Made by a program: the position numbers and the translations under genes. This document shows, piece after piece, positions 27,436-36,421 of a stretch of DNA of 64,000 nt. Location of the stretch: positions 40,722 to 104,721 of the forward strand of contig JAXEDY010000008.1 in assembly GCA_034104345.1 (NCBI GenBank), written 5' to 3'. The notes under the pieces are model-generated. The model ran no database searches, had not been told where the DNA came from, and saw nothing but the letters and a program-made list of their open reading frames with translations. Within the stretch, counting starts at the first letter, position 1. Every line of letters begins with the position of its first letter. Source of the DNA: HGM11416 sp034104345. GTDB taxonomy: Bacteria > Bacillota > Clostridia > Christensenellales > Borkfalkiaceae.

Positions 27436-27532
27436 CGGTAAAATTCTCCGTTGTTAATTTGTGTTTTGCGTTGTTTTACGCGCCGAATTTTTTATAATAT
27501 AAATGCCGAACGTTTATAACCGATTTTCTATA

Positions 27533-28012
27533 TTATTCGCGCGTAATCCCCGCCAAAGCAAGCGCGGCTTCTTCCTTTTCGCGCATCCATCTTTTATCGT
27601 CTTCATTCATATGGTCGTAACCGAAAAGATGCATAAGCCCGTGCACCGTTAAATACGCGATTTCGCGCTTTTCGCCGTGACCGTATTCCGTGGCCTGTTC
27701 GCGCGCGCGCTTTAAACAAATCATAATAGAGCCCAAAAACACCCTGCCCGATTCGTCGGTATCGAACGGATAGTTTCTCTTTTTTACCGTTTCGCCCGCG
27801 CTTACGCCCGCCGCGGGAAAAGAAAGCACGTCGGTAACCGAGTCGATATTGCGGGTTTTAAGATTCAATTCTTTAATTTCTTCTTCGTCGCAAAAGCAAA
27901 GTTCGCACGATAAATTTATTTTTTGTTTTAAGGTTTTATAAACCGCGTCGGCGATTTTTTCAAGGTTTAACACCTTGTTTTCGTCGTCGCAATAAATAAC
28001 GAGATTCGACAT
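27533..28012 (-). CDS. ybeY: Endoribonuclease YbeY (16S rRNA maturation factor)
   Basis: A 159-residue zinc enzyme in 16S rRNA 3'-end processing and ribosome quality control. The metal motif HGLMHLFGYDH (about 126-136; three His) and the DVLSFP segment are both present. ATG with ACGGAG. It follows pgpH closely, as in Bacillus. Confidence 0.96.
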   Translation of the reverse strand: MSNLVIYCDDENKVLNLEKIADAVYKTLKQKINLSCELCFCDEEEIKELNLKTRNIDSVTDVLSFPAAGVSAGETVKKRNYPFDTDESGRVFLGSIMICLKRAREQATEYGHGEKREIAYLTVHGLMHLFGYDHMNEDDKRWMREKEEAALALAGITRE

Positions 28013-28072
28013 TTTTTATCTCCGTAAGTTTTATATCCGAAAAATTTAAATTTGTTTTTGCGGTTTGTTTGG

Positions 28073-29581
28073 TTATTTTTCGGCTTTTTCGTCGGAACTA
28101 TCCGAAGTCTGCACCGCATTGCGTTTTCCGATTTTAAGTTTGGGATATTTAACCCTGTCGTGATAAACGCCGCCGAGACTTTGCGATATGGTTGTTCTTA
28201 TTATGTCGATGTCGCGCATGGTAAGGTCGCATTCGTTGAACTGCTCCAAATCCATTCGTTCTTCTATTATCATACGAACCATGTGATCAACCTTTTCCTG
28301 CGAACGGTCATGAAGCGAACGAACGGCGGCTTCGCACCCGTCGCAAATCATGATAATCGCGGATATTTTCGATTGCGGACGCGGTCCGCCGTATGAAAAG
28401 TCGGCAATATCGAGATCGCCTTCGGTATATTTAAGCGCCTTGGCATAGAAATATTTGATGGGAAGCGTTCCGTGATGTTCGCGCGCAACGTCTGCAAGAA
28501 TCTGCGGAAGATGATATTTTTTGATAAGGTCGTAACCGTCGCGGGTGTGTGCCTTGATAATATCGGTTGAAAGTTCGGGCGAAAGTTCGTTATGGGGGTT
28601 ATATCCCGACTGGTTTTCGGTAAAATATTCGGGTTGTTTAAGTTTGCCTATGTCGTGATAATAGGCGGCGGCACGCGCAAGAAGCGCGTTTTCGCCGATA
28701 GCCGTCGCGCACGATTCAGCCAAGGTAGAAACGGTAAGCGAGTGATTGTAAGTCCCCGGCGCTTTTTCGCGCATAAGGCGGATAAGTTTCGACTTGTGGT
28801 CGGTTATTTCGGATAAGCGGTAATCGGTAACCACGTTAAACGCGTATTCGAAAAACGGCAGAATCGACATCATTAAAACGACCGAAAACATGCCCGAAGT
28901 AAAGCCGTAAATAACGAGTTGCCAGATATTGGACGTTTCGCTTATTTCCATGCAAATCGTGCAGATTATTACGGGAACGGATATATACAGCCCGCGGAAA
29001 AACACTTTAATGCGCGAACTTACGTTGTTTATAAGGTAAATTGCAAGCATGCCGGTGGTTAAACCTATTATCATGGTCGAATATGCCGCCCTGCTCGTAA
29101 CGCCCATCGAAGCGCCCGCAAAACTGTCTACCATAAACATTATCATACAAAACGTAATGTTCATTATAATCGCCGAACGGCGGTTTACGAGCAGAAGAAT
29201 AAGCAGCGCGCAAAGCGAAAGGGGGCGCGCGTAAACGTTAAAAATCTTTTCGACGGCAAACGAGATTATAAGCGATATTTCGAGCGCGAAAAACACCATA
29301 AAAATGTTTTTGCCCTCTTTTAAAAAGTCTTTAAGTTCAAAATAGAAATAAAGATATACCATTGCAAGCAAAAACATTACCGCCAGAACGACGTAAATGG
29401 TTACGAACAGTTTTTTCGATTTGTCGAGCAGTTCGCCCGCCGCCTGAAAACTTCCCGCGTTTATTATCATCGCCGCAAAAAACAGCAGCGAAATAACTAT
29501 CGCGTGAGCAAAAAACTGAAAAATGGTTTTTACGTAGTCCGACGCTTTCCACGGCTTTGTTATTTGTGATTTGAATATCAT
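28073..29581 (-). CDS. PgpH-like cyclic-di-AMP phosphodiesterase lacking the extracellular domain
   Basis: A 502-residue membrane enzyme of the 7TM-HD family that hydrolyses c-di-AMP. Seven to eight membrane helices occupy residues 22-265; the cytoplasmic HD domain follows, with YNHS, YYHDIGK, AHTRDGYD and REHHG supplying the metal-binding residues. Typical PgpH is about 700 residues because a large extracellular HDED domain sits between helices 1 and 2; here helix 1 (22-42) is followed within 20 residues by helix 2, so that sensor is gone. The ATG at 29581 has AAAGGA upstream, so the N-terminus is not simply misplaced. Sits between phoH and ybeY as in Bacillus. Confidence 0.85.
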   Translation of the reverse strand: MIFKSQITKPWKASDYVKTIFQFFAHAIVISLLFFAAMIINAGSFQAAGELLDKSKKLFVTIYVVLAVMFLLAMVYLYFYFELKDFLKEGKNIFMVFFALEISLIISFAVEKIFNVYARPLSLCALLILLLVNRRSAIIMNITFCMIMFMVDSFAGASMGVTSRAAYSTMIIGLTTGMLAIYLINNVSSRIKVFFRGLYISVPVIICTICMEISETSNIWQLVIYGFTSGMFSVVLMMSILPFFEYAFNVVTDYRLSEITDHKSKLIRLMREKAPGTYNHSLTVSTLAESCATAIGENALLARAAAYYHDIGKLKQPEYFTENQSGYNPHNELSPELSTDIIKAHTRDGYDLIKKYHLPQILADVAREHHGTLPIKYFYAKALKYTEGDLDIADFSYGGPRPQSKISAIIMICDGCEAAVRSLHDRSQEKVDHMVRMIIEERMDLEQFNECDLTMRDIDIIRTTISQSLGGVYHDRVKYPKLKIGKRNAVQTSDSSDEKAEK

Positions 29582-29625
29582 TCCGTTTTCCTTTTTTCGT
29601 GAGTTTTATAAGTTTTTAAGTTGGT

Positions 29626-30645
29626 TTATTTGTTTTTTATGCCGTTTGCCGCCTTTATTTTTCGTTTTTTTTCTCCCGATTTTTCAAGGCGGTTTTCGTC
29701 GTCGGCATACGCTTTTATTATGCGCATAACAAGCGGATGGCGCACAACGTCTTTGTGCGTAAGTTCGACGACTTCGATTCCGTCGATTTCTTTAAGCACT
29801 TTAACCGCATGAACAAGTCCGCTTTTTTTATCCGCGGGCAAATCGATTTGCGTAACGTCGCCCGTGATAACGGTTTTGCTGCCTTCGCCCATTCGGGTTA
29901 AAAACATTTTCATTTGTTCTTTGGTGGTATTCTGCGCTTCGTCGAGAATTATAAACGCGTTCGAAAGCGTTCTTCCGCGCATATACGCAAGCGGCGCAAT
30001 TTCTATCGAGCCGCGCTCTAAAAGTTTCTGATAGACTTCTAAGCCGAACATTTCAGAAAGCGCGTCGTATAAAGGCCGCAGATACGGATCGACTTTCGAT
30101 TGAAGATCGCCCGGCAAAAAGCCCAGCCTTTCGCCCGCTTCTACTGCGGGGCGCGTCAAAATAATTTTATCTACTTCTTTGTTTTTATAAGCCGAAACAG
30201 CCATAGCGACCGCAAGATAGGTTTTGCCCGTTCCCGCGGGGCCTATGCCGAAAACCACGGTGTTTTTCTTTATCGCGTCGACGTATTTTTTCTGCCCGAG
30301 CGTTTTATATTTAATCTGTTTTCCGCGCGAAGTTACGGCTATAACGCCGCTCATAATTTTGCCTATGTCGCCTTCATATCCTTCTTTGGCAAGTTCCACG
30401 CAATAAATAATGCGGCTTTTATCAAGCGGTTCGCGGTTTTTAATAAGTTCTAAAAGTTTCTCGATAACGCGCTTTGCAACGTCTACGCTGCCTAAGTCGC
30501 CCGATATTTTAATTCCGTCTTGCATTACGGTTGCATCAACGCCCGTTTCGCGCGATATTATCGATAAATTTTCGTCGAACACGCCGAGCAAAACGGATAA
30601 TTCGTCTGACGATTCGACGGTTATTTTTTCGGTTCGTTTTTCCAA
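29626..30645 (-). CDS. phoH: PhoH family ATPase
   Basis: A 339-residue cytoplasmic ATPase, probably an RNA helicase-like factor working with YbeY. An N-terminal KH-like segment (1-90) precedes the P-loop GPAGTGKT (about 135-142) and Walker B FIILDEAQN (about 230), then TGDVTQIDLP. Start is TTG at 30645, seven bases after GGAGATG; the nearby ATG at that site is closed at once by a stop. Part of the conserved yqfC-yqfD-phoH-pgpH-ybeY row. Confidence 0.93.
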   Translation of the reverse strand: MEKRTEKITVESSDELSVLLGVFDENLSIISRETGVDATVMQDGIKISGDLGSVDVAKRVIEKLLELIKNREPLDKSRIIYCVELAKEGYEGDIGKIMSGVIAVTSRGKQIKYKTLGQKKYVDAIKKNTVVFGIGPAGTGKTYLAVAMAVSAYKNKEVDKIILTRPAVEAGERLGFLPGDLQSKVDPYLRPLYDALSEMFGLEVYQKLLERGSIEIAPLAYMRGRTLSNAFIILDEAQNTTKEQMKMFLTRMGEGSKTVITGDVTQIDLPADKKSGLVHAVKVLKEIDGIEVVELTHKDVVRHPLVMRIIKAYADDENRLEKSGEKKRKIKAANGIKNK

Positions 30646-30721
30646 ATTTATTTCATCTCCTTAAAGCCGGTTTTCGGCTTTATAAAAGCGTTTTTTTGCG
30701 GCGTTTAATTAAAACGGCAAT

Positions 30722-31636
30722 TTAACCGCCTGTTTTTTGCGGAAAAGTTTTTTCATATTCGATTTTAACTTCGATTTTATCGCCGTTTTCTACGCAGTCT
30801 ACGTTAAAAATCGGATATTCTTCGTTTTTAAAAAGTTCGCTTTTAGCCGCCACTATCGCGTCCGGCACGCTTTCTTCGAAAAATCCCGCGGCAAATTCAT
30901 ATTCGTAATTAAAAACGAATTTCGCCGAATAGGTTGCGACCACCGAGCACAGCACCCTTTCGCCGTTTTCTTTTTCGTAATAAGCGCCGATTATCGCTTC
31001 GCCCGCGTTTACCTTTTCGCCCGCTTTTTTTAGCAAAGTGCCCGAATAAACCACGATTTTTAAAATTTCGCAAGGTTCTTCCGCCGTTATATCCGAATAA
31101 AAAACGGGGAATTTAGCGGGGGGATTTTTAAGTTCTTTAAGCGAAACCATCGCTTTGTTTCCGCGCTTTTCGATCGATATAAAACCGATATTTTGCTCTG
31201 CCGATAAAATTGCCGAAACGCGCGATAAATCCTCCGCCGAAAAAAAACCGAATTTTTTTATTCCCGCTTTTGCTTCGGCTTGTTCGATTTTCGTTTTATA
31301 AAGGGCGGCGTCGCCCGAATATTCGGTGCCGAAATAAAGATTTTCGCTTAAAACGATAAGCATAACCATTAAAATTACGCCTATGGTTTTTGCCGCATGG
31401 TCGCGCAGATATATAAGCGGAGCCAAAAATCCGCCTCTTTTCGACAAGGTATTATACCACATATTTTTGCAAATTGCAAAATATTTATCGCTATCTTTAT
31501 TATATATGGTGATTTCGGCGGTTTTCTCGTCGATAATTTTTACGTTCAAAAGGTCTATGCCCGCTTTTTTAAGGCGCGAAAACAGCAAATTGCGGTTAAA
31601 CCCTTTAACGAGATAGGTATTCGTAAGCGTTTTCAT
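30722..31636 (-). CDS. yqfD: Sporulation protein YqfD
   Basis: A 304-residue membrane protein of the YqfD family, needed for efficient sporulation by an unknown mechanism. Its N-terminal domain (1-80) is followed by one membrane helix (about 86-105), then an outside domain; PCEILKIVVYSGTLLKKAGEKV is the family's biotinyl-like loop. A TTG start at 31654 is possible, but the ATG at 31636 is eight bases after GGGGTG and overlaps the yqfC stop as ATGA, so it is preferred and suggests translational coupling. Confidence 0.88.
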   Translation of the reverse strand: MKTLTNTYLVKGFNRNLLFSRLKKAGIDLLNVKIIDEKTAEITIYNKDSDKYFAICKNMWYNTLSKRGGFLAPLIYLRDHAAKTIGVILMVMLIVLSENLYFGTEYSGDAALYKTKIEQAEAKAGIKKFGFFSAEDLSRVSAILSAEQNIGFISIEKRGNKAMVSLKELKNPPAKFPVFYSDITAEEPCEILKIVVYSGTLLKKAGEKVNAGEAIIGAYYEKENGERVLCSVVATYSAKFVFNYEYEFAAGFFEESVPDAIVAAKSELFKNEEYPIFNVDCVENGDKIEVKIEYEKTFPQKTGG

Positions 31637-31872
31637 TCGAAATTCACCCCGCAAATTCTGCCTTTAAAGCCCGCGTCGCCCGAAGTAAGTTTGGTAAGTT
31701 CGAGTTTTTCGCCGAAAACCGCGACTTTCGCTTCGCCGCAGTCGAATATTATTTTTTCGGCAGAAAACCGTTCTATTCTTTTAACGCCGATAACGTATCC
31801 GCCGGTCGCGGAAAAAGTTATAGCGGTTTCAGACAGCGGCACGCACTTTTTTATTTCGTTTATTAAATTCAT
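31633..31872 (-). CDS. yqfC: Sporulation protein YqfC
   Basis: A 79-residue member of the YabP/YqfC family, slightly shorter than the usual 90. The sequence is mostly beta strands with GGYVIGVKRIERFSAEKIIFDCG in family form, ending GFKGRICGVNFE. It is the first gene of the yqfC-yqfD-phoH-pgpH-ybeY row. No ribosome site is evident before ATG; a sporulation-type -10 lies just upstream. Confidence 0.82.
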   Translation of the reverse strand: MNLINEIKKCVPLSETAITFSATGGYVIGVKRIERFSAEKIIFDCGEAKVAVFGEKLELTKLTSGDAGFKGRICGVNFE

Positions 31873-31892
31873 TTAGGTTATATTATCCGGTT

Positions 31893-31902
31893 ATAGTATA
31901 TG
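31893..31902 (-). promoter_or_regulatory. Possible sporulation-sigma -10 element of yqfC
   Basis: Minus strand CATATACTAT, 20 bases before the yqfC ATG, fits the CATAnnnTA form used by the mother-cell sigma factors E and K. The -35 match is poor. In Bacillus subtilis yqfC-yqfD are sigma-E dependent. Confidence 0.35.
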
Positions 31903-31975
31903 CCCCGAATCCGATTATTAGCCGAGCGGCGTTTATTATTTTTCGAAATTTTTTACCGCGGCAAACGCGCAACGC

Positions 31976-32010
31976 AAAAAACCGCCTTACTTTTCGGATA
32001 AAGCGGCTTT
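31976..32010. terminator. Bidirectional terminator at the left end of the virion cassette
   Basis: Stem CCGCCTTA / TAAAGCGG (31982-31989 and 31999-32006) flanked by six A on the left and seven T on the right. It lies directly after the last virion gene (minus strand) and isolates the yqfC operon from it. Confidence 0.8.
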
Positions 32011-32027
32011 TTTATTTTATGTTGTTT

Positions 32028-32993
32028 TTATTGATTAGGCATCGTTTTTAAATAGTTTTTTACCAATTTTTTACCCGTTTCGTTAAGCAGGCTTTCATAT
32101 CCCGACTTTTCGAAATCGTTTATTGCGTCTTGTTTTTTAAACTTCGAATAATAGTCGATTATGGCAAACGCTATCTGTTGTTTATAATCGTCGCCCTGCC
32201 TTGTATAATCGTTTTCGGCAGCCATTTGTTTTAAACTGTCGGCGTATTTTATCATGTCCTGCTTGACCTGATTGTTATACTTTATGGTTTCGGCGTTTCG
32301 TTTTTCGCGTTCGGCTTTAAGTTTTTCGAGTTTTTCGTTTACTTCTATCGCCTTTTCCATATCGAACTTTTTAAGCGACGCGTTAAGTTCGCCGCTAAGC
32401 CCCGCAATCTCGTCGTCGATTTCGGATATTTGTTTTTGCGTTTCGGCGTTGCGGTTTTCGATTGCGGCAAGTTTTTCTTTGTCGTATTCTTTTAAAAGTT
32501 CGGCTATGATAGACGAGCGCGCTATTCCGCGTTTTATAGCGTCGCCGTTTGCGTTTTCTTTTGCCGAATCGTAAAGATCTTCGGTTTTTTTGTTAAGTTT
32601 TTCGGCGTTTAAAGCGATTTCATCCTTTTTTTCGCGCAGGGATTTATCTTTTTGCTTATTTTCTTCGATAAGCGCGTCCGCTTTAAGGTCGTATTTTTCG
32701 TTAAGTCCCGCTGCGGCGGCGTTTTTAAGCTCGTCGTCCGACCTCGTATCGTATTCCATTTGCTTAAAATTGTTCGCCGAATTTTTTTCTTCGCCCAGTT
32801 TATACGCTTCCTCGGCTTTAACGTTAAGATCGTTAAGGCGTTTTTCAAGTTCTTTTTTCGCCTTTTTTCTTTCTTCATCCAAAATCAGGGAAGTTTCTTT
32901 TTTGCCCGCGTTGCCAAGCCCGCCCGAAGTCTGACCGCTTTGATCTACTTGCTCTAAAAATTGTTTTGGCGTTACGGATATTCTTAAACTCAT
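32028..32993 (-). CDS. Coiled-coil protein, last gene of the virion cassette
   Basis: A 321-residue hydrophilic protein without signal or membrane segment. Residues about 30-270 are rich in Lys, Glu, Asp and Ala with heptad-like spacing, so a long coiled coil is likely; the last 50 residues (IAFAIIDYYSKF, then LNETGKKLVKNYL) look like a small globular cap. In short-tailed phages a gene here often encodes an internal or ejected protein, but there is no sequence match that I recognise. ATG with GAAAGGAG. Followed by the bidirectional terminator. Confidence 0.6.
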   Translation of the reverse strand: MSLRISVTPKQFLEQVDQSGQTSGGLGNAGKKETSLILDEERKKAKKELEKRLNDLNVKAEEAYKLGEEKNSANNFKQMEYDTRSDDELKNAAAAGLNEKYDLKADALIEENKQKDKSLREKKDEIALNAEKLNKKTEDLYDSAKENANGDAIKRGIARSSIIAELLKEYDKEKLAAIENRNAETQKQISEIDDEIAGLSGELNASLKKFDMEKAIEVNEKLEKLKAEREKRNAETIKYNNQVKQDMIKYADSLKQMAAENDYTRQGDDYKQQIAFAIIDYYSKFKKQDAINDFEKSGYESLLNETGKKLVKNYLKTMPNQ

Positions 32994-33050
32994 AATTTTC
33001 TCCTTTCGCGCTTTATAAGCGCGGCTTAAATTTTAATTTTGCGGCGCTTA

Positions 33051-33278
33051 TTAACTTGCGCTTACAACGGTTAACGTGTTTCTTAAACGCAACAAAAGTT
33101 TTCCGTTAAAAAGCGGCACGCATTCGTCAGAATAAGCGACTACGTTCGCGTTTGTTTTCGCGCTGTTTCCGCTTACCGAATACGACGAAACTTTTGTCCC
33201 GTCGCCCGCGCGAACGGTAACTTCGCCGTCTTTTTTCATTATCTGATAGTTTACGTTTTTATGTAAATTTAAAATCAT
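33051..33278 (-). CDS. Small virion-cassette protein, unknown
   Basis: A 75-residue protein with alternating small and hydrophobic residues, probably all-beta (TVRAGDGTKVSSYSVSG; LLLRLRNTLTVVSAS). No homology recognised. Strong ribosome site GAGGGGG before the ATG and tight spacing to its neighbours argue that it is real. It could be a decoration or tail-associated protein. Confidence 0.5.
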   Translation of the reverse strand: MILNLHKNVNYQIMKKDGEVTVRAGDGTKVSSYSVSGNSAKTNANVVAYSDECVPLFNGKLLLRLRNTLTVVSAS

Positions 33279-33376
33279 TTTATCCCCCTCAGCCTATCGC
33301 TTTTACCCATACGATTTAATGCGAAAGTGCCGATAACAGGCTTATAGCCCCGCTTTTGTGTTTTTTACTACGCGCT

Positions 33377-34255
33377 TTATTCGCCCGCAAGCGACACGAG
33401 TTTGTTGTTTCCGTCGAACTCGGTTAAAATCAGATACCCTTCGACCGCGGGGTTAGAAGTAACCTTTTTCGCGCGGTAATTTGTAACCGATAAAGTAAAA
33501 GTTTTGCTTGCTTTATCAAACCCTAACTTAACCACCTTGTTGCCCTTAACCGCGTAAAAACATGCGTTTGTTCCGCCGAATGCGCAAACCGAAATTACTC
33601 CCTTTTCGATAAGGGTTACCGACGACTGCTCGGTGAAATCGTTTAACAAAAACCTTGCGGTAAGTTTGCCGTTTAAGTCTGATAGAGCGACGACGTAACC
33701 GCCGTCATACGCGAAAAACGCCGCCGCGGTTACGTTTTCGTATACGGCTTTTTTATTAAGTTCGCCGCCCGTATATTCGATTAAGTCGGCTTTTTTATCG
33801 TGCGAAAACAAAATCACGCTGCGCTCTTGTTCGTTATAAACCGAAAGGTCGCTGTCGTTTTCGGGGTAATCGACGCAACCGAAAGTCTCGAACTCGCAGT
33901 TATCCACGGTAAATTCTTCTTCGCCCGAAAGATAAACCGAAACGGTCTGAACGCCCTTATCGAACGGGACGAAACACGCAATTTCGGTTTTGCCGTTTTT
34001 GGGCAAAAACGTCTTATACGTTACGCCGTTTATTTTAACGTAGCCTATATCGCCGGGCGCGTATTGTGCGTAAACGGTTAAAAAAAGTTTTAGAACGCAT
34101 TTTTTAAGCGTTTTAAAGTTATACGCAAAAGTTTGCTTTGGCGCGTTTTGCCCGCGCGACTGAAAGCGAACGTAGTTAAAATTGGTTTGCGCGTTTTTCA
34201 GTTCGAGCGATTTTATCCGCCTTTCGAGTTCCCTTATTTTCAAAGCGTTATCCAT
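33377..34255 (-). CDS. Virion-cassette protein, probably tail-associated
   Basis: A 292-residue protein. A short N-terminal helical stretch (LKIRELERRIKSLELKN, about 4-20) could form a trimeric coiled coil, as in tail spikes. A beta domain (about 30-125) and repeated beta segments of WD/propeller-like type (AAFFAYDGGYVVALSDLNGKL; SVCAFGGTNACFYAVKG) follow. No enzyme motif is visible. It sits directly downstream of the propeller-like tail protein. ATG after AAAGGGG. Confidence 0.5.
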   Translation of the reverse strand: MDNALKIRELERRIKSLELKNAQTNFNYVRFQSRGQNAPKQTFAYNFKTLKKCVLKLFLTVYAQYAPGDIGYVKINGVTYKTFLPKNGKTEIACFVPFDKGVQTVSVYLSGEEEFTVDNCEFETFGCVDYPENDSDLSVYNEQERSVILFSHDKKADLIEYTGGELNKKAVYENVTAAAFFAYDGGYVVALSDLNGKLTARFLLNDFTEQSSVTLIEKGVISVCAFGGTNACFYAVKGNKVVKLGFDKASKTFTLSVTNYRAKKVTSNPAVEGYLILTEFDGNNKLVSLAGE

Positions 34256-34280
34256 AATTTCCCCTTTAATTTAAACCTTT

Positions 34281-35732
34281 TTAAAGCCTGTCGCCGTATT
34301 CGAAATGAATTTTAAGCCGCGCGGTTTTCGATTCTGCCTGCGAGTTTTTTATCGTAAACGAAAAGGCTTTTCCTTTAAGCGATACTTTTTTAAAAACGTC
34401 TTTGTCGCTGCCGGCGAAAACCACGGTTTTTTCGCCGCGTTCCGACTTTATTAAAACCGTTGTTTTTTTATCGGCGAAAAGCGAAATGCCGCTTATGGTT
34501 TTTTCGACTTCGGGCTTGCCTAAATCGCAAAAGCCGCCGCGCCATACTTTCTCGACCGAAGCCCCGAAATAATCGCTTTTTTTCTGAAACTCGCCGAGAG
34601 CGGTTTTACCCGCTATCATAATAAGTTTATAATCGGTTTCGCCGTCGATAACGACCATATCCGAAATTTCGAACCCCACTAAAAACACAGCGCTTTTTGT
34701 TGCGAAATTATAACGTAAAACTGCGTTTTTAAGCCCGCTTTCGGGGAAATTCGCTTTTAAAATCACAAAAAGTTCGCCGTTATAATAAACGCCTTTCGCA
34801 CCCGAATTATCTACGCCTGCAAAATATTCGTCGAATCTTTCTAAAAATCTTTGCGGCGCGCCGCCCGTAAAACAATAAAACCCGTCTTCGGCAAGATATA
34901 TAATTTTGTCGCCGCAACAAGTAACGCTGTCGCCGTAAATTTTGCCTGACGACGCCGAAAGCCCGTCGGCGGCAAACTCCGTCTGGTCGCCGTAAGCGGT
35001 AATGCGGGTTATGCCGTATGTTCTGAAAACGTAAACGTATCCGCCGAATTCTACTACTTTAAGTAAATTTCCGCGTTCGTCTTTAAGGTCGATAAACCCC
35101 GCTTCCGAAAGCGAAATATCCCAGTTTGCGGGATCGAAATCGTCTGAAAACCAAAGCGCGGTTTTTTCGCCTGCTTCGGTAGCGAACAGCCTTTCGCCGT
35201 GAATACACATTGAAGTAACGGCGGGCGCGTCGGAAACGGTTTCTACGGTTTCGCCGTCGTAAATTTTCATGTTTTCGCCGTCGGCGCTGAAAATTATTAC
35301 GTTTTTGCCGTTATAGGTATATCTAACCGCCGTGGGCACGCTTGAAAAAAACAAATCGTTAACGCGCGAAAACGCCGTATTTTTGGTCAGATTCGCCTTA
35401 TACACGTACCCGCTGCCTCCACTCGGACAAAACATCAAAAGCAAATCTTCGTAAGAGCCCGCGGTTTCGTTATACGTTTTAAAATAATACAGGCGTTTCG
35501 GGAAAGTGCCCGGAACGTAAGGAATGTTAGCGCTTACGCCGAGCGTTGCGGGTTTAACGCCGCCTCCGTCTTTAAGCGCGCCGCTCACGCACGAAAAATT
35601 TATAAGTTCGCTTGCGTAAGAAAGCGGTTTTATGCGCTCGTCGGTCTGCGTTTCGGCGCCTCCCGAAAAATCTTTGACGTAATAAGTCGCCTTTTTTCTG
35701 CCCGCGCGCGGATTATCGGATAAATAATACAT
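34281..35732 (-). CDS. Short-tail (nozzle/stabilisation-like) beta-propeller protein
   Basis: A 483-residue protein with an N-terminal segment (VKDFSGGAETQTDERIKP, then ASELINFSCVSGALKDGGG) seen in proteins that sit on the connector of short-tailed phages, followed by repeated four-strand units (FPKRLYYFKTYN, NVIIFSADGENMKIYDG, ERLFATEAGEKTALWFS, GYVYVFRTYGI, DKIIYLAEDGFYCF) typical of a propeller. In podophages the nozzle (T7 gp12) is also a propeller. The family is inferred from repeats and position, directly after the adaptor gene (one base between them). Confidence 0.6.
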   Translation of the reverse strand: MYYLSDNPRAGRKKATYYVKDFSGGAETQTDERIKPLSYASELINFSCVSGALKDGGGVKPATLGVSANIPYVPGTFPKRLYYFKTYNETAGSYEDLLLMFCPSGGSGYVYKANLTKNTAFSRVNDLFFSSVPTAVRYTYNGKNVIIFSADGENMKIYDGETVETVSDAPAVTSMCIHGERLFATEAGEKTALWFSDDFDPANWDISLSEAGFIDLKDERGNLLKVVEFGGYVYVFRTYGITRITAYGDQTEFAADGLSASSGKIYGDSVTCCGDKIIYLAEDGFYCFTGGAPQRFLERFDEYFAGVDNSGAKGVYYNGELFVILKANFPESGLKNAVLRYNFATKSAVFLVGFEISDMVVIDGETDYKLIMIAGKTALGEFQKKSDYFGASVEKVWRGGFCDLGKPEVEKTISGISLFADKKTTVLIKSERGEKTVVFAGSDKDVFKKVSLKGKAFSFTIKNSQAESKTARLKIHFEYGDRL

Positions 35733-35733
35733 T

Positions 35734-36297
35734 TTAAAACCATTTCCTTTGCTTTATTATAAGTTTACGGCGTTCTGCCGCCCTGCCCTTGATTGCCGAA
35801 TCGTATTTATTTTTCCACACGGCGGCTTCGCCCGTAAGCCCGTTTTCGTAACATATCTGCGCCGCCATTCCGAACGCCACGACAAATTTTCCCACCCCTT
35901 CTTCGAGCGGAAAAGTTTTATCGTCGGTTAAACTTTCGGCGCGATATTCATATTCGACTATAACGTCTCCGCCTCCCGTAACAAGGTCGCCGCCGAGCAG
36001 GCGGTATTTAACTTGTTCGCCCGTTTGCGCGCGATAAACGCCCTTTATTTTAAGCGGAACTTTTTTAAGCGACGAAGTTTTTATTTTTCCGTTTTCAGGC
36101 GTTAGTGTTTGCCTTTCGACAAGCGGAAAATATTCGCACGAAAGTTCTTCAGCCGTTATATTATACGCCCTTAAATAATCTTCGCGTTCGGTTTCGAGTT
36201 CTGCGTTTTGCTGCGCGTTTTGGGCAGATAAATAGTTTGCGAGAGAGTCGTTTTTTAAAAGTTTTGCGCAAAGAATCATAACGTCTTTTACCGTCAT
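35734..36297 (-). CDS. Head-tail adaptor-like protein
   Basis: A 187-residue protein. The first 50 residues are helical, then a beta part (GKIKTSSLKKVPLKIKGVY, GGDVIVEYEYRA), then a C-terminal helical bundle (FVVAFGMAAQICYENGLTGEAAVWKNKY) ending in a basic tail RRKLIIKQRKWF. The helix-beta-helix plan and the residues after ..EYEY.. match short-tail adaptors such as T7 gp11 or similar connector proteins. Position between capsid and nozzle-like genes agrees. ATG with AAAGGGGGG. Confidence 0.6.
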   Translation of the reverse strand: MTVKDVMILCAKLLKNDSLANYLSAQNAQQNAELETEREDYLRAYNITAEELSCEYFPLVERQTLTPENGKIKTSSLKKVPLKIKGVYRAQTGEQVKYRLLGGDLVTGGGDVIVEYEYRAESLTDDKTFPLEEGVGKFVVAFGMAAQICYENGLTGEAAVWKNKYDSAIKGRAAERRKLIIKQRKWF

Positions 36298-36337
36298 AAA
36301 ATCCCCCCTTTGTTTTTAGTTGAACGGCATAATAAAC

Positions 36338-36406
36338 AAACGGCAAGCCTGCGCGAAGCGGCGAATTAAGCGCGCCCGCCGCCCCGCGCAAACCCTGCAA
36401 CCGTTT
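36338..36406 (-). ncRNA. GC-rich structured RNA element between capsid and adaptor genes
   Basis: Three nested stems fit one long hairpin in the transcript: AAACGG/CCGTTT (36338-36343 with 36401-36406), TGCGCG/CGCGCA (36350-36355 with 36385-36390) and GCGGCG/CGCCGC (36358-36363 with 36377-36382). It is far more GC-rich than the surrounding intergenic DNA. It may set relative expression of capsid and tail genes or mark DNA/RNA for another purpose; no known family is recognised. Confidence 0.4.
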
Positions 36407-36421
36407 ATTTAAGCCGATTTC

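Noticed and set aside
36161..36400. 79-codon minus-strand frame in the gap before the adaptor gene
   Set aside because: Overlaps the adaptor gene in another frame, basic and without ribosome site; the gap is better explained by RNA structure.
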